Of a stretch of DNA of 64,000 nucleotides, positions 59,755 through 64,000 are shown piece after piece (within the stretch, counting starts at the first letter, position 1; the number at the start of each line of letters is the position of its first letter). The DNA is from Sulfurimicrobium sp963779055 (lineage in GTDB: Bacteria > Pseudomonadota > Gammaproteobacteria > Burkholderiales > Sulfuricellaceae): contig CAVZWN010000002.1 of the NCBI GenBank assembly GCA_963779055.1, positions 248,001-312,000 on the forward strand, read 5' to 3'. Made by a program: the position numbers and the translations under genes. The notes under the pieces are model-generated. The model was given only the letters and a program-made list of their open reading frames with translations. It did no database searches and was not told where the DNA came from.

Positions 59755-61134
59755 ATGAGCCAAGGTAAAGTGGTACAAATCATTGGGCCGGTGGTTGACG
59801 TGCAGTTCCCCCGCGACGCCCTTCCCAAAGTGTATGACGCCCTGAAGATGGAAGAGGTGGGCCTCACTCTGGAAGTTCAGCAACAACTGGGCGATGGCGT
59901 GGTACGCTCAATTGCGATGGGAACTACCGACGGTCTGCGTCGTGGCATGCCCGTTACCGGCACAGGCGCTGCGATTTCGGTCCCGGTCGGCACCAAGACC
60001 CTGGGCCGCATCATGGACGTGCTGGGCAATCCGATCGACGAAATGGGCCCGATCGGCAACGAGACCAGCTGGGGTATTCATCGCACGGCTCCTGCGTTTG
60101 ACGAACTGGCAGCCTCCAACGAACTGCTGGAAACCGGCATCAAGGTGATCGATCTGATCTGCCCGTTTGCCAAGGGCGGTAAAGTGGGTCTGTTCGGCGG
60201 CGCCGGTGTGGGCAAGACCGTGAACATGATGGAGCTGATCCGTAACATCGCGGTTGAACACAGTGGTTACTCCGTGTTTGCCGGTGTGGGAGAGCGTACC
60301 CGTGAAGGTAACGACTTCTACCATGAAATGAAAGAAGGCGGCGTGCTGGACAAAGTTTCCCTGGTTTACGGCCAGATGAACGAGCCGCCGGGCAACCGTC
60401 TGCGCGTGGCGTTGACCGGCCTGACCATGGCTGAATACTTCCGCGACGAAGGCCGCGACGTGCTGCTGTTCGTGGACAACATCTACCGCTACACCCTGGC
60501 CGGTACCGAAGTATCCGCACTGCTGGGTCGTATGCCTTCCGCCGTGGGTTACCAGCCGACACTGGCAGAAGAAATGGGCCGCCTGCAGGAGCGCATTACC
60601 TCCACCAAGAAAGGTTCGATTACCTCCATCCAGGCTGTGTATGTGCCTGCGGACGACTTGACCGACCCGTCGCCTGCAACGACCTTTGCTCACCTGGACG
60701 CAACCGTGGTGCTTTCGCGCCAGGTAGCCGAGCTGGGTATTTACCCCGCCGTGGATCCGCTCGACTCAACATCGCGTCAGCTTGACCCGCTGGTGGTAGG
60801 CGAGGAGCACTACTCTGTGGCTCGCGCCGTGCAGTCGACGCTGCAGCGCTACAAGGAACTGCGTGACATTATCGCGATTCTGGGTATGGACGAGCTTTCT
60901 CCTGAAGACAAGCTGGCTGTGGCCCGTGCGCGTAAAATCCAGCGTTTCCTGTCGCAGCCCTTCTTTGTGGCCGAAGTATTTACCGGCAGCCCAGGTAAGT
61001 TCGTTTCGCTCAAGGACACGCTTGCAGGCTTCAAGGGCATCGTCAACGGCGAATACGATCACCTGCCGGAACAAGCTTTCTACATGGTGGGCGGCATCGA
61101 AGAAGCCGTGGAAAAAGCCAAAACCATCCAGTAA
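59755..61134 (+). CDS. atpD: ATP synthase F1 subunit beta
   Basis: A 459-residue catalytic subunit. P-loop GGAGVGKTVNMMELIRN is near residue 150, GERTREGNDFYHEM has the catalytic glutamate, and LLFVDNIYRYTLAG plus the DELSEED-like DELSPED loop (MDELSPEDKLAV) are present. Normal length. Confidence 0.99.
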   Translation: MSQGKVVQIIGPVVDVQFPRDALPKVYDALKMEEVGLTLEVQQQLGDGVVRSIAMGTTDGLRRGMPVTGTGAAISVPVGTKTLGRIMDVLGNPIDEMGPIGNETSWGIHRTAPAFDELAASNELLETGIKVIDLICPFAKGGKVGLFGGAGVGKTVNMMELIRNIAVEHSGYSVFAGVGERTREGNDFYHEMKEGGVLDKVSLVYGQMNEPPGNRLRVALTGLTMAEYFRDEGRDVLLFVDNIYRYTLAGTEVSALLGRMPSAVGYQPTLAEEMGRLQERITSTKKGSITSIQAVYVPADDLTDPSPATTFAHLDATVVLSRQVAELGIYPAVDPLDSTSRQLDPLVVGEEHYSVARAVQSTLQRYKELRDIIAILGMDELSPEDKLAVARARKIQRFLSQPFFVAEVFTGSPGKFVSLKDTLAGFKGIVNGEYDHLPEQAFYMVGGIEEAVEKAKTIQ

Positions 61135-61146
61135 AGGACGACCTCC

Positions 61147-61575
61147 ATGGCAATGACGATTCATGTAGACGTAGTAAGTGCCGAGCAGTCCATTTTTTCC
61201 GGAGTGGCGGAGTTTGTTGCCGCACCGGCGGAAGGTGGCGAGGTCGGTATTTATCCACGTCATGCGCCGCTGATTTCACGGATGAAGCCGGGTACGGTGC
61301 GCGTAAAAATTCCGGATCGTGATGAAGAAGAGCTGTTCTTCGTTTCGGGCGGAATTCTGGAAGTGCAGCCACAGGTGATAACGATTCTGGCCGACACCGC
61401 TCTGCGCGGTAAAGACCTTGATGAAGCCAAGGCGCTCGAAGCCAAACGCATGGCGGAAGAGGCGCTTAGCGACCGCTCTGCATTGATGGATTATGCGAAG
61501 GCAGAATCCGAACTGGCAGAAGCCGTCGCGCAGATTCGTGCGATTGATCTGATTCGCAAGTCTTCTCGCCGCTAA
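61147..61575 (+). CDS. atpC: ATP synthase F1 subunit epsilon
   Basis: A 142-residue subunit with an N-terminal beta sandwich (DVVSAEQSIFSGVAEFV, GEVGIYPRHAPLISRMKPG) and a C-terminal helical hairpin that can inhibit ATP hydrolysis. Last gene of the operon, followed by a terminator. Confidence 0.97.
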   Translation: MAMTIHVDVVSAEQSIFSGVAEFVAAPAEGGEVGIYPRHAPLISRMKPGTVRVKIPDRDEEELFFVSGGILEVQPQVITILADTALRGKDLDEAKALEAKRMAEEALSDRSALMDYAKAESELAEAVAQIRAIDLIRKSSRR

Positions 61576-61596
61576 ACACGTTATGATGTGATCCTG

Positions 61597-61622
61597 AAAA
61601 GGCAGCCTCGGCTGCCTTTTCT
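61597..61622 (+). terminator. Rho-independent terminator of the ATP synthase operon
   Basis: AAAAGGCAGC / GCTGCCTTTT stem with a CTCG loop, flanked by a T-rich tail. It lies 21 bases after the atpC stop and 35 bases before glmU. Confidence 0.9.
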
Positions 61623-61656
61623 ATTTATAATGGCGTTTTTATTTCATACTCATGCC

Positions 61657-63030
61657 ATGCCACAAGCCCTCGATATCGTCATTCTAGCTGCCGGTAAGGG
61701 TACGCGTATGGTTTCAGAGCGGCCCAAAGTGCTGCACGAAATCGCCGGAAAAACATTGCTTCAGCATGTGCTGGAGACTGCAAAATCGCTGGATCCGGCA
61801 CAAATCTGTGTTGTTTACGGTTATGGTGGTGAGGCTGTACCGCAGGCCATCGCAGATCCATCCCTTAAAATGGTAAAACAGGAGCCGCAGCTTGGTACCG
61901 GGCATGCCGTGCAGCAAGCGCTTCCCTGTCTGAATGAAAATCACGCGACGCTAGTGCTATACGGGGATGTGCCTCTGACCCATATTGAAACCCTGCTGCC
62001 GCTGGTCCGGATCGCACAGAGCGGGAAGGTGGCATTGCTTACGATCAAAATGGAAAATCCTCAGGGCTACGGGCGAATTATCCGTGAGGGAGGCAAGGTC
62101 AGGCGGATTGTCGAGGAGAAAGATGCCTCTCCGGAAGAGCGCTTGGTCACCGAGGTCAATACCGGGATCATGGCTCTTCCCAACAAACATCTTCCCGGCT
62201 GGTTGGCGGCATTGAAAAACGCCAATGCTCAGGGAGAGTATTACCTGACGGATGTCATCGGCCTCGCTGTCAATGCCGGTATTGAAGTGGCAACGGCTCA
62301 TCCCACGCATCACCGGGAGGTGCTGGGAGTCAACAGCAAAACCCAGCTGGCCCAACTGGAGCGCATGTACCAGCAGGCACAAGCGCACAGACTGCTCGAC
62401 AGCGGCGTGACACTGCTTGACCCTGATAGAATTGATGTTAGAGGCGAGCTGATATGCGGCAAGGATGTCGAGATTGATATCAATTGTGTCTTTGAGGGAC
62501 ATGTAAGGCTGGGCGATGGCGTGAAAGTGGGCGCTAACTGTATCCTGCGTGATGTCAACGTCGAAAAGGGATGCAGTATCGAACCATTCAGCCTGCTGGA
62601 AAAGGCGGAACTGGGTGCAGACTGCCGCATCGGACCCTTTGCCAGAATTCGTCCCGGTACTCAGCTTGCAGATCAGGTACATATCGGGAATTTTGTCGAG
62701 CTAAAAAATAGCCAGGTAGGCTTCAACAGCAAGATCAATCATCTTAGCTATGTAGGGGATGCCACGGTAGGCTCGATGGTGAATGTCGGTGCAGGGACCA
62801 TTACCTGCAATTACGATGGCGCTAACAAGCATCGTACCGTGATTGAGGATGGCGCCTTTATCGGCTCGGACACCCAGCTAGTGGCTCCTGTAACGGTAGC
62901 AAAGGGTGCCACCATCGGTGCGGGGTCAACTATTACCAAAGACACCCCGGCGAATGAGCTGACCCTGTCCCGTACCAAGCAAATCACTATCCGCGGGTGG
63001 CAGCGCCCGGTAAAGAAAGCCAAGGAATAA
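61657..63030 (+). CDS. glmU: Bifunctional UDP-N-acetylglucosamine pyrophosphorylase / glucosamine-1-phosphate acetyltransferase
   Basis: A 457-residue enzyme that makes UDP-GlcNAc for peptidoglycan and lipopolysaccharide. The N-terminal uridylyltransferase has LAAGKGTRMVSERPKVLHEIAGK; QLGTGHAVQQA and YGDVPLTHIETL follow. The C-terminal half is a left-handed beta helix of hexapeptide repeats with NFVELKNSQVG and GAGTITCNYDGANKHRTVIEDGAFIGSDTQLVAPV. ATG 61657 is chosen; the longer frame reads back through the terminator. A TATAAT at 61626-61631 may be its -10. Confidence 0.97.
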   Translation: MPQALDIVILAAGKGTRMVSERPKVLHEIAGKTLLQHVLETAKSLDPAQICVVYGYGGEAVPQAIADPSLKMVKQEPQLGTGHAVQQALPCLNENHATLVLYGDVPLTHIETLLPLVRIAQSGKVALLTIKMENPQGYGRIIREGGKVRRIVEEKDASPEERLVTEVNTGIMALPNKHLPGWLAALKNANAQGEYYLTDVIGLAVNAGIEVATAHPTHHREVLGVNSKTQLAQLERMYQQAQAHRLLDSGVTLLDPDRIDVRGELICGKDVEIDINCVFEGHVRLGDGVKVGANCILRDVNVEKGCSIEPFSLLEKAELGADCRIGPFARIRPGTQLADQVHIGNFVELKNSQVGFNSKINHLSYVGDATVGSMVNVGAGTITCNYDGANKHRTVIEDGAFIGSDTQLVAPVTVAKGATIGAGSTITKDTPANELTLSRTKQITIRGWQRPVKKAKE

Positions 63031-63034
63031 TCCC

Positions 63035-64000
63035 ATGTGCGGAATCATCGGCGCAGTCGCGCAACGCAATGTCGTGCCTATCCTGCTGGAAGGGTTGCGG
63101 CGGCTCGAATATCGCGGTTATGACTCAGCCGGTCTGGTTGTGATCAATCAGGGCCTGCAGCGGGTACGGAGCACCGGCCGCGTGGCTGAGCTGACTGCCC
63201 AGACCGGGCGTCAGGAAACCCATGGCCACCTTGGCATCGCACATACTCGCTGGGCAACGCATGGCGGACCGACGGAGGACAATGCTCACCCGCACGTCAG
63301 CGCGGACTCCATCGCGGTGGTGCACAACGGCATTATTGAAAATCATGAAGTCCTACGCACAAAGCTGAAAACTTTGGGCTACGCCTTTACCTCGGAGACC
63401 GACACCGAGGTCATTGTTCATCTCATACATTATTATTACAGCGCTAGCCGGGATCTGCTCGTGGCGGTGCGTAACGCGGTTGCAGAATTGCATGGCGCCT
63501 ACGCCATCGGGGTTGTCAGCGCGGAATCGCCCCATCAGCTCGTCGCGGCGCGCCGAGGCAGCCCGTTGCTGATCGGTGTGGGCATCGAGGAAAATTTCAT
63601 TGCGTCCGATGTTTCCGCCTTGCTGCCGGTAACGCAGAAGGTGATTTATCTGGAAGAGGGCGATATCGCCGATATCGGTTTGCTCCAGATTCACATCTTT
63701 GACGCAGAGGGAAATCCGGTCGAACGTGGCGTACACGTGTCCGAGCTTTCCGCAGACATGGCGGAGCTGGGCAATTACCGCCACTTCATGCAGAAAGAAA
63801 TCCATGAACAGCCGCGTGCGATTGCCGATACGCTGCTGGCAGGCGTGACCACCGGTTCGGTGTCCCCCGGCATTTTCGGGCCGCAGGCAGAGGATGTGCT
63901 GGGCAAGATAAACGGTGTGCGGATTCTTGCCTGCGGCACCAGTTTTCATGCTGCCAAGGTGGCAGAATACTGGATCGAATCACTGACCGGATTGCCATGT
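63035..64000 (+). CDS. glmS: Glutamine--fructose-6-phosphate aminotransferase, C-terminus cut off by window edge
   Basis: The first 322 residues of an enzyme normally near 610 residues; it makes glucosamine-6-phosphate, the step before glmM/glmU. The glutaminase domain has the nucleophile C2 (MCGIIGAVAQRNVVPILLEGLRRLEYRGYDSAG) and HTRWATHGGPTEDNAHPH; HNGIIENHEVLR follows. The start of the first SIS sugar-binding domain is reached (ILACGTSFHAAKVAEYWIE). It begins four bases after glmU, so they share a transcript. No glmS ribozyme-like leader is present. Confidence 0.98.
   Translation, partial: MCGIIGAVAQRNVVPILLEGLRRLEYRGYDSAGLVVINQGLQRVRSTGRVAELTAQTGRQETHGHLGIAHTRWATHGGPTEDNAHPHVSADSIAVVHNGIIENHEVLRTKLKTLGYAFTSETDTEVIVHLIHYYYSASRDLLVAVRNAVAELHGAYAIGVVSAESPHQLVAARRGSPLLIGVGIEENFIASDVSALLPVTQKVIYLEEGDIADIGLLQIHIFDAEGNPVERGVHVSELSADMAELGNYRHFMQKEIHEQPRAIADTLLAGVTTGSVSPGIFGPQAEDVLGKINGVRILACGTSFHAAKVAEYWIESLTGLPC

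Noticed and set aside
63035..63100. glmS ribozyme
   Set aside because: Only four bases separate glmU and glmS, so there is no room for the roughly 150-base ribozyme leader.

Overview
The window is a gene-dense stretch of a bacterial chromosome around its replication origin. Gene order and protein features point to a betaproteobacterium, probably an autotrophic member of the Nitrosomonadales-type lineages. The signs are rpmH and rnpA divergent from dnaA-dnaN-gyrB with no recF, the DUF2782-thrB-BPSS1780 cluster, def-fmt-rsmB-DUF4390-ntrY-ntrX-trkA-trkH, and a lone phosphoribulokinase gene that implies CO2 fixation by the Calvin cycle. This placement is inference; no taxonomic marker such as rRNA is present.

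Layout. 1-4.4 kb (minus strand): an edge-truncated EF-hand protein of unknown function, an MFS transporter, a PBP7-type peptidoglycan endopeptidase and a solitary ABC ATPase. 4.4-8.1 kb (plus): proC-yggT-yggU and a dynamin-like GTPase. 8.1-17.4 kb (minus): a housekeeping run rng-maf-rlmH-rsfS-nadD-proA-holA-lptE-leuS, with two small palindromic elements on either side of holA-lptE. 17.4-20.7 kb (plus): phosphoribulokinase and a UvrD-type helicase. 20.7-23.6 kb (minus): BPSS1780-family protein, thrB, DUF2782 protein and a LOG-family protein. Then polA (plus), and 26.3-36 kb (minus) potassium uptake (trkH, trkA), an NtrY/NtrX-like two-component pair, DUF4390, rsmB, fmt and def. 36-41.3 kb (plus): LysM protein, dprA, smg and topA. 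41.3-46.4 kb (minus): gyrB, dnaN, dnaA. 46.5-64 kb (plus): rpmH, rnpA, yidD, yidC, mnmE, mnmG, rsmG, parA, parB, the complete nine-gene F1Fo ATP synthase operon, glmU and the start of glmS.

How it fits together. DnaA-box-like sites and AT-rich DNA lie on both sides of dnaA, and parS-like ParB sites lie near it, so replication start and chromosome segregation are encoded and sited together. Genes to the right of the origin all run away from it. The dnaA-dnaN-gyrB segment looks AT-richer than its surroundings.

Main oddities: apparent one-base frameshifts in two core RNA-modification genes (rsmB and mnmG); an NtrX-like regulator whose AAA+ domain has lost the Walker A, GAFTGA and Walker B motifs; four parS-like palindromes, two inside coding sequence; and two hairpin elements built on a nine-base rhythm. 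I found no tRNA, rRNA, insertion sequence, prophage or CRISPR array, no gene-free stretch longer than about 200 bases, and no clear novel multi-gene system.
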